From Asticcacaulis currens (GTDB lineage: Bacteria; Pseudomonadota; Alphaproteobacteria; Caulobacterales; Caulobacteraceae), in assembly GCF_028550395.1 (NCBI RefSeq), contig NZ_JAQQKW010000010.1, forward strand, positions 1-64,000: 64,000 bases of DNA, read 5' to 3'. The stretch's first letter is position 1. Every line of letters begins with the position of its first letter. Positions 26,943 through 35,285 of this stretch are shown piece after piece. The notes under the pieces were generated by a model that searched no databases, had not been told where the DNA came from, and saw only the letters and a program-made list of their open reading frames with translations. A program made the translations under genes and the position numbers.

Positions 26943-27845
26943 ATGCTGCCTGACGCCCTTGATCATCTGCCGGACACCAAACGCCGCGAGCTTGAGCACG
27001 TGGTGAAGGTGCTGTTCGACAGCTTCGAGGCCGCGACACAGACGAAACTCTCGGAAAAGCGCAAGAGTGGACGCATCCTCAAAATCATCCTGTTCGGCTC
27101 GTATGCGCGGGGGGATTGGGTGGAAGATCGTCTGTCCGGCTATCGCTCGGACTACGATCTTCTGGTGGTGGTCAACAGCCAGGAATTTACCGACCTGCAG
27201 GAATACTGGAGCGCGGCGGACCACCGGTTTGTGCGGGAATACACCCTGACGCATGACCTTAAGACGCCGGTGAGCTTCATCGTTCACGGCCTTGCCGACG
27301 TGAATGATCAGCTCGCCCGTGGGCGCCCCTTCTTCTCGGACATCGTGAAAGACGGGGTCATGCTATACGAGGCAGAGGGGCATCCGCTGGCCAAGCCAAA
27401 GGCGCTGACGCCAGAGGAGATCAAGGCTGAGGCAATGGCTTATTACGAGCAGTGGATGGCGAAGATGGCAGGCTTCGATCTGACATTTGAGGCCGCTTTG
27501 ACTGCGAATGATACGAAACTCGCGGCTTTCCTGCTTCATCAGAAAACCGAGGCATTGTATCACTGCCTCCTATTGACGCTGACGCTCTACAGCCCGAAAT
27601 CTCATCGATTGTCGTTTCTTCGTTCGCAAGCCGAAGGGCTGGATGGGAGGCTGAGAACCGTCTGGCCGGACGATAAGCTTGGTAGGCGTGGCTTCGCCAA
27701 ACTACAACGCGCATATGTCGACGCGAGGTATTCGCCGGACTATAACATCACCAGCGGGGAACTGCGGTGGTTAAGTGATCGAATAGACGGTCTAAAGAAT
27801 ATGGTTGAGTCTGTCTGTATGGGCGAAATGGAAAGCGATGAATAG
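26943..27845 (+). CDS. nucleotidyltransferase-HEPN fusion protein
   Basis: A 300-residue two-domain protein. The N-terminal minimal nucleotidyltransferase (about 20-150) has the GS motif and metal aspartates in FGSYARGDW ... YRSDYDLLVVV. The C-terminal HEPN domain (about 160-290) has HQKTEALYHCLLLTLTLYSPKSH and a conserved YVDARYSPDYNI segment. MNT and HEPN domains usually form toxin-antitoxin or phage-defence pairs; this family carries both in one chain and is common on mobile elements. Start: ATG at 26943 gives the short N-terminus typical of the family; an in-frame ATG lies at 26883. It is transcribed away from the mobilization genes. Confidence 0.82.
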   Translation: MLPDALDHLPDTKRRELEHVVKVLFDSFEAATQTKLSEKRKSGRILKIILFGSYARGDWVEDRLSGYRSDYDLLVVVNSQEFTDLQEYWSAADHRFVREYTLTHDLKTPVSFIVHGLADVNDQLARGRPFFSDIVKDGVMLYEAEGHPLAKPKALTPEEIKAEAMAYYEQWMAKMAGFDLTFEAALTANDTKLAAFLLHQKTEALYHCLLLTLTLYSPKSHRLSFLRSQAEGLDGRLRTVWPDDKLGRRGFAKLQRAYVDARYSPDYNITSGELRWLSDRIDGLKNMVESVCMGEMESDE

Positions 27846-27868
27846 CACGGGCGACTTTTGTGTCTGGC

Positions 27869-28060
27869 CTAATCATGCGCCGGATACTCAACGCGCGTGA
27901 CTTTTGCGTGAAATGTAGTGCCGAACGCCACATATCCAGTGGTCGGGGAATAGGTGTAGGCCGGGTCTGTGTTGGTCTGCGGCTGGACCTGATCGGCATA
28001 GGGGTGGGCATAGGTCTGCGTATTGCCCGGCAGGGTCAGACTGCTCAGACGTAATCACGT
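27869..28060 (-). pseudogene. 3' remnant of an unidentified gene
   Basis: The minus strand from about 28060 to the TAG at 27869-27871 encodes some 60 residues that read like real protein (NTQTYAHPYADQVQPQTNTD, then AYTYSPTTGYVAFGTTFHAK to the end). There is no start, and an in-frame stop lies just upstream near the transposase remnant. It is probably the C-terminus of a gene cut by the insertion. The family is not recognised. Confidence 0.4.
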
Positions 28061-28073
28061 TTCGTAACCATAG

Positions 28074-28487
28074 TTGGTGGTTTCCCGCTTTTCGACGGCG
28101 ATTGAACCCTTCTACACTTGCTGCGGCGAAGATGTCGTACAGACCTTGGAAAATGTCTGTAAGCGCGTCGGCTATCCAATGGTCATTCGGGTTGATCAGG
28201 GCTCGGAATTTATCTCTCGCGACCTTGACCTCTGGGCTTATCAGAAGGGAGCTACGCTCGACTTCTCGCGGCCTGGAAAGCCGACAGATAACGCCTTTAT
28301 CGAGTCTTTCAACGGCAAGTTCCGAACGGAGTGCCTGAACGCGCACTGGTTCATGAGCCTTGACGACGCCCGTGAAAAGATGGAGTCTTGGCGTAAGGAC
28401 TAGAATGAAGTCCGACCCCATAGTGCCATCGGCAATAAACCCCCGATATCACTCGTGTCCGGCTCCGCGGCGCTCGCCGCACACTGA
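28074..28487 (+). pseudogene. IS3-family transposase OrfB fragment
   Basis: Only the C-terminal part of an rve-type integrase domain remains. It has GEDVVQTLENVCKRVGYP, then VIRVDQGSEFISRDLDLWAY with the catalytic aspartate, and FSRPGKPTDNAFIESFNGKF with the catalytic glutamate. A TAG at 28401-28403 replaces the tyrosine codon of the family sequence D-Y-N-E-V-R-P-H; the frame then continues in phase (NEVRPHSAIGNKPPISLVSG) to TGA at 28485-28487. The 5' portion and OrfA are missing, so the element is dead. The IS right end is probably near 28540, after the CCCGAAA/TTTCGGG inverted segment. Confidence 0.85.
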
Positions 28488-28752
28488 GTCCTAACCCCCG
28501 AAAATTCTAGTTTCGGGTGGCCAAGAAATGGGGAGCAACTCATCATACCGCCAGACTCTCGTTATGACTGAGGGACCGACGGGGGGCAGGTTAGTGCCCC
28601 CGCAGGCATTGAGTTTATAAGATTCACAATCTATGATCGTCTCAACGAAGCACATGTTATCTACATTTCACAGGGTTAGGAATTGAGCGATCTGGCCGTC
28701 TGTTTTGCGGCGCTGACGAACATTTTTCCCTGAGTGGGTGAAAGAACGAGCA
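28488..28752. other. IS remnant end and spacer
   Basis: The first 50 bases look like the right end of the dead IS3-type element, with CCCGAAAATTCTAGTTTCGGG forming an inverted repeat at 28496-28516. The remainder is the upstream region of the following two-gene cassette and includes no gene. Base composition falls from here onward. Confidence 0.45.
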
Positions 28753-29214
28753 ATGGAACAATCTGAAGCTGAGAACCCAACGCCAGACGCAACTCAAATC
28801 GCTATTAGTACGATTAAGGGTGTTTTGGAGACGAATCCTGATTTTAAAACTGTGGGCGTCCTTACCGCAAAGATTGGGGACGATTTCAAATTGAAGCATC
28901 CTGACGGCTCGACCTTCAAGGCGATATTTCCCGAGTTGACGATCAGCCGGTTTATCAAGGAGCACATGTCAGAATATGCAGATCTAGTTCCTTCGGCCGA
29001 CAATCCGGTCAGGATTCATGTGCGCAGCAAATCTGCGCAGCCGCCGGAACGCCTAGAACCACGAGCTACGGCTTATCTGCGGGGCGATAACCTCAGGCTA
29101 CCAAAAAAGCTATTCAAGCTGCGGTCATTTCTCTCCACCCTGTCGGAGGAGGAACGCGCATCGTTCAAACTGGACGGGAATATGATCCTGTCGTTGATGA
29201 GGGATGAGGCTTGA
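28753..29214 (+). CDS. small protein with possible winged-helix (OST-HTH-like) domain
   Basis: A 153-residue soluble protein, first gene of a two-gene cassette. Residues 10-85 (IAISTIKGVLETNPDFKTVG ... IGDDFKLKHPDGSTFKAIFPEL ... FIKEHMSEYADLV ... NPVRIHVRSK) resemble the pattern of OST-HTH/LOTUS winged helices that bind RNA, but this is recognition by eye only. The C-terminal 60 residues (LRLPKKLFKLRSFLSTLSEEERASF) are basic and helical. No catalytic motif is visible. Start: ATG at 28753; a GTG lies five codons upstream. Its stop overlaps the start of the next gene, so the two are translated together. Codon use is less GC-rich than in the flanking chromosome. Confidence 0.6.
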   Translation: MEQSEAENPTPDATQIAISTIKGVLETNPDFKTVGVLTAKIGDDFKLKHPDGSTFKAIFPELTISRFIKEHMSEYADLVPSADNPVRIHVRSKSAQPPERLEPRATAYLRGDNLRLPKKLFKLRSFLSTLSEEERASFKLDGNMILSLMRDEA

Positions 29215-30119
29215 AGCGGTGTCTGATTCTAACGCTAGGCTTCACGCAGACGGACTTGTCGGCCTTAGAGCAAAAACTGGCGCAGAAGGGCTGGACGGAA
29301 CGGGTCAAGGTCATCGCACGGCCTCACATTGTCGTCTCGGATGTTGCAGGCATCAAGTTCGATTCTAAGGACTATGAATTTCTGGTAGAAGGCGTTCACA
29401 AGGCGCTGTTTGGTGAAAAGGGGCGCATGGTCTTCTGCGCACATAACAGTCAAACCTGTTCTTTGAAGTTCGGGAAGTCGAAGGCGTCTTGCCTGAACAC
29501 TGAGCCATCGAAATGTAGAGATGAGAAGCCGGAGTTGATTCTCCTCTTTTACATGTCGCCGGAGAAATTTCGTATTGGTGGCCGCCTAGGACGCTTTGCT
29601 CTGCCAATACGGTGCCCGGCAGGACTGTTCAGGAAGAGCGTGGGTCTGTCGCAATTTGTCGTCGATCAGATTGAAACGATTGAAGGATCGTCGGTCTGGG
29701 CTGATTTGAGGCGAAAAGATATCGCTAATCGAGTGCTTCTTCCGCTTTACAATTTTCAGCACGGTGCGCGTGCACGGCTTTTCAACTCCATAGAAACCTT
29801 CGCTGGGTTTTCCGAGGTGGTGCAGTCTCTCAGTGAGGTCATTCGGAAAAAAGGCAAAGCTTTTATCGATGATCGAGACCTTGAGTTTAAGGCGGACCAT
29901 CATCATCGCTTCCCGTCTTCTGAGTGTCAGAAGGTGGACTGGTTAAACGCGCACTACCGGCTAGGCGCACCGTTTGACGAGCGTCACCATTATGATGTGA
30001 CCGAACCAGATGGAGCGGCCATTAACGGAAAAACCTTTTTAAATAGCTTGTCTGGGAAATGGTCTGCGTATTCTGTCAGCCACCTGAACATCTTTCCCAA
30101 TGATGAGGTTCAGATATAG
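29211..30119 (+). CDS. unrecognised 302-residue cysteine/histidine-containing protein
   Basis: Second gene of the cassette, starting at a TTG that overlaps the previous stop (TTGA), with GAGGG seven bases upstream. No family recognised. A cysteine cluster lies at about 77-105 (VFCAHNSQTC ... ASCLNTEPSKC), a candidate metal site. Towards the C-terminus there is a histidine-rich stretch (ADHHHRFPSSEC near 228-240; APFDERHHYDV near 255) that could also bind metal. The N-terminus (KRCLILTLGFTQTDLSALEQ) looks like a Rossmann-type first strand and helix. No signal peptide or membrane segment. An intrinsic terminator closes the unit. A defence or nucleic-acid function is suggested only by location. 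Confidence 0.6.
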   Translation: MKRCLILTLGFTQTDLSALEQKLAQKGWTERVKVIARPHIVVSDVAGIKFDSKDYEFLVEGVHKALFGEKGRMVFCAHNSQTCSLKFGKSKASCLNTEPSKCRDEKPELILLFYMSPEKFRIGGRLGRFALPIRCPAGLFRKSVGLSQFVVDQIETIEGSSVWADLRRKDIANRVLLPLYNFQHGARARLFNSIETFAGFSEVVQSLSEVIRKKGKAFIDDRDLEFKADHHHRFPSSECQKVDWLNAHYRLGAPFDERHHYDVTEPDGAAINGKTFLNSLSGKWSAYSVSHLNIFPNDEVQI

Positions 30120-30124
30120 AAATA

Positions 30125-30154
30125 CCCCGCCCTAAACAGGGCGGGGTGCGTTTT
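30125..30154 (+). terminator. intrinsic terminator of the two-gene cassette
   Basis: Perfect 8-bp stem CCCCGCCC-TAAACA-GGGCGGGG followed by TGCGTTTT, five bases after the stop codon of the second gene. Confidence 0.88.
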
Positions 30155-30674
30155 CTAGATAGCCCAAGGTTTGCACTGCCGCGACAAAAATGCATTTGCA
30201 TATGCACGTTTGTCGGAGGTTCCTTTCGTGCCGGCCTTGATGTACACTCAGGCCTCACTGCAAAGGTAAAGGCGTCACTATCAGCCGTGGGCATGTACCA
30301 TAGGTACGTAAAGCGGATAGCTGGTCCAACCGAGCAATCAAATATATGGATTATCATAGCCCGGTTGTCAAATCCTTAAAAATGGACCAACCATCGGCGC
30401 CGTAGGCATAACGTCGGAAATGACACCGCGCCCGTCTCGAAAGTCATATGGCTCGACGTTGCCCTCTGGCCTTCTCCATGGCGTGATAAGATGGATGCTC
30501 CCCAATATTGGGACCTTCGACAGCCAAAGTTTGGCACCTAGACGCCGAGAGCAGGAGCCGTCCAACCCATCACGTCAGTTGTTTTTACTTACCGCTGCTA
30601 CAAGGGGCGACCATTCTCACTAGGATAAGTGATCCGTCCACGGAAGCACCCAAACCTATATCCAACCTCGGGGA
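30155..30674. other. convergent intergenic spacer, no gene seen
   Basis: About 520 bases between the two-gene cassette and the end of the methyltransferase gene, which converge. Frames are short and lack features. TGCATTTGCATATGCA at 30188-30203 is a partly palindromic AT-rich site. No clear terminator was seen for the methyltransferase gene. Confidence 0.4.
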
Positions 30675-31868
30675 TTAAGCTGGTTCGACCTTTTCAAACG
30701 TACATATTGTCTCGGTCCGCATTCGCTTTCCTAAGCTACCCCCGGACGGGATTGGCAAATAGCGCCGATTCTCCGGAAGGTCTCGCTCATAACTCACGAC
30801 CAACTTTAAGCCGACCGAACGAGCCGCCTCCGCAACGCCAGCTGCATTTTGGACAAACGTTCCCTTTAGGCAGCTATTTCCAACAACAAATGTTGCGTTT
30901 CCGCCCGGTTTCAGGACACGTGCCGTCTCGGAAACCATATTATAAAGGTCTTCAGAGTACCTATTTATCATTGATATGTAACGCTTTGGCATAGCGTCAA
31001 AGGCACCCATGGCCTTTTTGATTCCAGCGTACTTATCCCCAACATCGGAGTCGGGTGCTCGTTCGGCACCTATGCTGTTAGAGCGGATGGAGCGCAGTTC
31101 ATGCGAATTCTTGCCTAGCCATACCAGGGCCAGTTTATGCCCGCGCAAGTAATCAATAGCATTTAGGTACGGGGGAGAAGTGAAAACGGCATCTACGCTG
31201 TCATTTTCGAGCAGGTCCAGTCGCCGTGCGTCACCCAAGTTAACGCGAGCTTCACCACTGACAGGCTGCTCCGACAACCGCTTGCGCAGGATTTTCACCG
31301 ATTTGAGAAAAGCCGGAAAGACAGCCACTGTCGAAGTTTCACTTACCTTGTGTGGTCGGCTGTGCGACGTATCACGGGCCAAAGAGACCCCCTGCTCTTT
31401 TGTGATAATGATCCTACTTAATGCCAAGCGAAGAACGTTGAGAGTTGAGCGGTCAGGCCCATCAGTAGCGGTATTACCTAAAATATCAAGAACATAAGCC
31501 AGTTTTCGCAAATCAGAGCGTTGTGGTTCTGCGAACCAGAATTTGACGAACTCTGTGGTTACCGGGTCGCCATCAATCCATGGCAGACAAATGCCATCAT
31601 CCAAAGCCTTAGCATTATCAATGGCTATCTCAGCCCACTTTTCAATAGCGTGGTCATCCGACGCTGTTGTCCATACGGATGCCATCAATACGGCGAGCGG
31701 GTCCATATCAAACCCTATAGCCTTATGACCAAGATTTATGGCCTGTCGCAAGACGGTCCCGGACCCCGACATTGGATCAAGCACTAGGCTGCCGGGGGCA
31801 AGTGCACTCAAACGCTCAAGCGCCAAATCAGGAGCCATGCGAGCGGGAAAAGGATGTATCGGTTTCAT
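30675..31868 (-). CDS. DNA methyltransferase (SPPY type) of the GHKL-ATPase system
   Basis: A 397-residue SAM-dependent methyltransferase. The SAM site is DPMSGSGT (31-38) followed by KAIGFDMDPLAV; the catalytic motif TSPPYLNAIDY has S231-P-P-Y234, which points to an exocyclic amino target, N4-cytosine or N6-adenine, in DNA. Late motifs VLKPGGNATFVVG and ENRRYLPIPSGGSLGKR follow. The segment between motifs I and IV (about 90-220) may recognise the target. Start: its ATG overlaps the TAA of the ATPase gene (TAATG), so translation is coupled and the two products are expected in fixed ratio. No separate restriction endonuclease gene is present; the nuclease seems to be fused to the ATPase. Confidence 0.85.
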   Translation of the reverse strand: MKPIHPFPARMAPDLALERLSALAPGSLVLDPMSGSGTVLRQAINLGHKAIGFDMDPLAVLMASVWTTASDDHAIEKWAEIAIDNAKALDDGICLPWIDGDPVTTEFVKFWFAEPQRSDLRKLAYVLDILGNTATDGPDRSTLNVLRLALSRIIITKEQGVSLARDTSHSRPHKVSETSTVAVFPAFLKSVKILRKRLSEQPVSGEARVNLGDARRLDLLENDSVDAVFTSPPYLNAIDYLRGHKLALVWLGKNSHELRSIRSNSIGAERAPDSDVGDKYAGIKKAMGAFDAMPKRYISMINRYSEDLYNMVSETARVLKPGGNATFVVGNSCLKGTFVQNAAGVAEAARSVGLKLVVSYERDLPENRRYLPIPSGGSLGKRMRTETICTFEKVEPA

Positions 31869-34510
31869 TACTCGCCTTCCGTATTCGTGGGAGGGTGATC
31901 CGGCTCCACATGCAACTTTTCCAGCTGGGCTGATACAGCTGCGGCGACCCGACCGGCGCTCGCATTTACAACAATTTTATCTTCGGTGATACCGACTAAT
32001 TCTGGAACAATGATCTGCAATCCCCTCACAAGGGCAATAACATCGGTATCCTTAACGGTCGGCGCCCCCAACTGCATTCGGCAGGTAAGCGCTATGGTGC
32101 CGGCGGGCAGCACATCTGGAACCTGCCCCTTCAGGGCCTCTAAGGCGCGTATGAATATGTCGATCGTTAAATTGCTCTTGGCACTTTTATCAGCCCCAAG
32201 TTGATCCACCCACGCCGTTACTTTGCTAGGATCATAAAGCTCAAACATTTCACGAAGCTTGGTGAGCGGAATGGCACCATGCTCGACGGTGAATTCCAGC
32301 AATCTGCCAAGATCACGCGCGCGTATTGGTGTAATTTTTTGTGCTTCACAGCGTACAGTTAACGCCCCATCGCTAAAGCCCGGGGCAACTACCAGAGCGT
32401 AGTCAGCTTCATATCGATCTCGATGCTCAACAATCCCGTCAAGAGATATATTGCCGGTTTTGGCAACTGCATGCTTTGCCGATTTGGCATCAAAGGTAAA
32501 GGTATACAGTGGTGGATTCGGGTTAGTGTCACTTAACGCTCCACTATTAGGGTATGGATAGGCCCTAGCGATACCCTCAGGTTCGCCGGAGGTCGCGAGG
32601 TCTTTCACATCAAAACCAAGATATCGAATAGCATCTGAGACCGCTAACTCTAACCGCTTACTCACATCACTTTGATGTTGTGTCTGGAGCAATAGTTGCG
32701 CGATATGCAACCCAGACTCACGTCTTTGTATTGCCCGAAAACGCATAAGCTTATCCCGATAAGCGCGTATGTTTTCCAGCATAGAAGGGTCAATTCCAAT
32801 ATCCAACGCGTAAACGTCAGAAAGCAGGCTGACCATAGCCACGGTCCGAACGAGTTCCTTTTCAGCTTTGCTGCGTGTATGCTCCACGACAAACGGATGC
32901 TCTTTGTTTATGACTACTGAGCTATCCTTAATGCGGAACTTTACGAAGCTCTCGTCCTTTAATTTTTCATATTTTACTTGTCCAAGCGCAGATTTAATAT
33001 TGTCTTCGGTATTTTCGCGCCATGAGTTTCTTTTCTCTTCACGATCTAAAATTCCCGATTCATCGAAAAGACCAGGCAAAGAAGGTTGCGTACGGAGGAC
33101 TTCCGACACAACGTTGCGTAATGGTGAAAGCGAAACCACACCTAACGATTTGACCAACGCGTCGCCTCCCTCGGACATATCGAGGTTGTCATCGCTGTCA
33201 TAAACTGAACGGGCCTTGTTAAAGACGCGGCGTAAGAAGGCGCGGAAAACTTTCAATTCCTCGCTTTCTCTAAATTGTTCCCGATTTGTAGTAAGAAAAG
33301 CATTCAAGCCGTCTGCGCGGACCGTCATTCGGAACCGAGCCCAAGCAGCGTGACTCAAATTTTCTTCACCAAAACTAGGATCGGACTGATTTACAACGCG
33401 GCCCAAGACATTGATGTGGAAACCATTCGACGCTCCCCTTTCGTCGCTTTTGCCACCACTAATCTTTTCTTCAAACAGTTTAGCAAAGCCCGTAACTTTA
33501 CCAATACCAGGGATTTCAACGTAGGGATAAGGGGTATCACCATATGAAATCTTTATGCGCTTTATCTTCTTTTCAGGCTCATCAGTCTCCGTGTTTACCG
33601 CTAGACTGTCGCCGCCATCTTCTTCGAGTTCAACGTATTCAATATCCAGTCCAGGGCCCAAAACCCACTCTTTCTTTTGCGTCGCATTTATTTTAGACGA
33701 AGAAAGCAATTCACCATTCACAAGAATGGACATCTCCGAACCAAACGGTAACGCAGACTCAAGCATACGCCTCAAGACACCTAATTTCAGGCTTTGGCCG
33801 GTTGGCTTTAGATCTGACAAAATTACGAGCGTCCACGTCTTCGATACTGGCTTATTGAATGGCGAAGACGCACCACCATATTCATGTGACGATGTAATAC
33901 CCGACGCAGTGGCGTTTACATCAGAGAAATCGCCCTTAATTAGCTTTAGAAGCTGTGCGCCACCGTCAACATTTTCCAATGCTTTTTCGACATCAGATTC
34001 TTGAACCTCGAATACTTCTAGATTGATATCACTGATGAGGCGCTCTTTGTCCCCCGCCGTCTTGGTATCGACTTCCCCGTAGTCCATGGTGACACGCCGT
34101 ATAATACCGTCTGCAGCCTTACAGATATAAGTCAGTTTGGAGGCCAACACATAAGTCGCCAGCTTCCCAATGCCGAATTTACCAACGACCTGCCTGCCAT
34201 TTTGAATAGGTTGGTCCGCTTTTGAAGAGAAGGCAATCTTCCAAAGGGTACGAAGCCCTGCAGCATCCATTGAGGCGCCGTTATCAAAAACGGCCATAGT
34301 AGCCGCCGATGACGTCAACTCATCCGCAACACGGATATCCACAACATCAGCACCAGCATCCCAACCGTTAGAGATCAACTCTTCAAAGGCTTTTTGAGGT
34401 GAAGAATACAACTGCTCGCTAAAGTGCTGCAGAAATCGAGTGCTAAGTTGAATCTGAAATTTATCGACCGACGTTCCGATTGACTCAGGAAGCAGAGCTT
34501 GTTCCGACAT
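31868..34510 (-). CDS. GHKL (MORC/Hsp90-like) ATPase with C-terminal PD-(D/E)XK-like nuclease domain
   Basis: An 880-residue protein. The N-terminal GHKL ATPase (about 20-200) has the N-box EELISNGWDAGAD (E44, N48, D51), the G1 box with D76-N-G-A-S-M, and the G2 box GKFGIGKLA (110-118). A transducer-like S5 domain follows (about 230-420). The middle (about 430-590) is helical. Near 600-740 the order LGFDVKDLATSGEPEG, SDTNPNPP and YTFTFD674-A-K676SAK fits a restriction-endonuclease fold with D-x-K as its last motif. The layout matches the prokaryotic MutL/MORC-type ATPases described in restriction-modification contexts. Start: ATG at 34510 with AGGTGGGG upstream; an in-frame GTG is three codons earlier. 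First gene of a coupled pair with the methyltransferase. Confidence 0.8.
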   Translation of the reverse strand: MSEQALLPESIGTSVDKFQIQLSTRFLQHFSEQLYSSPQKAFEELISNGWDAGADVVDIRVADELTSSAATMAVFDNGASMDAAGLRTLWKIAFSSKADQPIQNGRQVVGKFGIGKLATYVLASKLTYICKAADGIIRRVTMDYGEVDTKTAGDKERLISDINLEVFEVQESDVEKALENVDGGAQLLKLIKGDFSDVNATASGITSSHEYGGASSPFNKPVSKTWTLVILSDLKPTGQSLKLGVLRRMLESALPFGSEMSILVNGELLSSSKINATQKKEWVLGPGLDIEYVELEEDGGDSLAVNTETDEPEKKIKRIKISYGDTPYPYVEIPGIGKVTGFAKLFEEKISGGKSDERGASNGFHINVLGRVVNQSDPSFGEENLSHAAWARFRMTVRADGLNAFLTTNREQFRESEELKVFRAFLRRVFNKARSVYDSDDNLDMSEGGDALVKSLGVVSLSPLRNVVSEVLRTQPSLPGLFDESGILDREEKRNSWRENTEDNIKSALGQVKYEKLKDESFVKFRIKDSSVVINKEHPFVVEHTRSKAEKELVRTVAMVSLLSDVYALDIGIDPSMLENIRAYRDKLMRFRAIQRRESGLHIAQLLLQTQHQSDVSKRLELAVSDAIRYLGFDVKDLATSGEPEGIARAYPYPNSGALSDTNPNPPLYTFTFDAKSAKHAVAKTGNISLDGIVEHRDRYEADYALVVAPGFSDGALTVRCEAQKITPIRARDLGRLLEFTVEHGAIPLTKLREMFELYDPSKVTAWVDQLGADKSAKSNLTIDIFIRALEALKGQVPDVLPAGTIALTCRMQLGAPTVKDTDVIALVRGLQIIVPELVGITEDKIVVNASAGRVAAAVSAQLEKLHVEPDHPPTNTEGE

Positions 34511-35285
34511 TTTCCCCACCTTTTTGAAATTTTAGACCCGTCAAACGCGCGGGATCACACTACAGATTGTATGCACTCACCGGTCCGCCGCCGCGTCGAC
34601 CCGGGCTTTAGGTTTGACCGACTGGACACGTAGCCTAATGCGGTGGGCCTCACACCTTTAATCATTCCTAAGCAGGCATACGTGAACGCCCAGATTTGAT
34701 CGCTCACCGTGGGAGGGTTCTGACTACAGTCTATCAGCAGCACATCACACCCCCGATTACATAATACACAGAGTCCCCCGCGCCGCTCGCGAAACACAAC
34801 TCGGCTGTACTCACAGAGATGAAATGACGAATCGAGGAGCGGAAAACAACATGAGGTCGGCATGCATCGGTTGGCCGCAACTTTCAACCCTGTTCTAACC
34901 CGGACGCCATCACAGGTAGCATTTAACTTCGAATTCATAAAGTATCCAAATTACCCGCTAAGCATCCGCTGTTTCCTTGTGATAGATGACGAGAACCTCC
35001 CGGAAATGACCCCATCTGAGGTTAGCCGAACCTGGCGATAATTCCACTGGGCCAAGCCAAGACTTAGGAAGCCGCCGGGTGGCGCGACAGAGCAAGCAAA
35101 GAGCCCGGAGCACATCGCCGTACTGATAAACTGCCGGGGTGTGTCCTTTGATTTGGCAAGCCTTAAGTATTTCCGCTTTGTAGGCTCGCTTCGGTTTTCC
35201 GCTTCGGCCTTCCCTGTTGCTTTCGAGATCGCCGCCAAACATCGATAAAGATTAGCAGTTAGCGGCGGGAAGTGAACCACCCTGA
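34511..35285. other. spacer between ATPase and integrase, no supported gene
   Basis: About 775 bases. Three minus-strand frames of 94-127 codons overlap one another in different phases and have no recognisable motifs, odd composition (cysteine and arginine runs) and no good ribosome sites. The stretch should contain the promoter of the ATPase-methyltransferase operon. It may be a degraded gene. Confidence 0.45.

Noticed and set aside
27888-28421. 177-codon minus-strand frame over the IS remnant
   Set aside because: It is the antisense of the transposase fragment joined to another phase of the neighbouring gene remnant.
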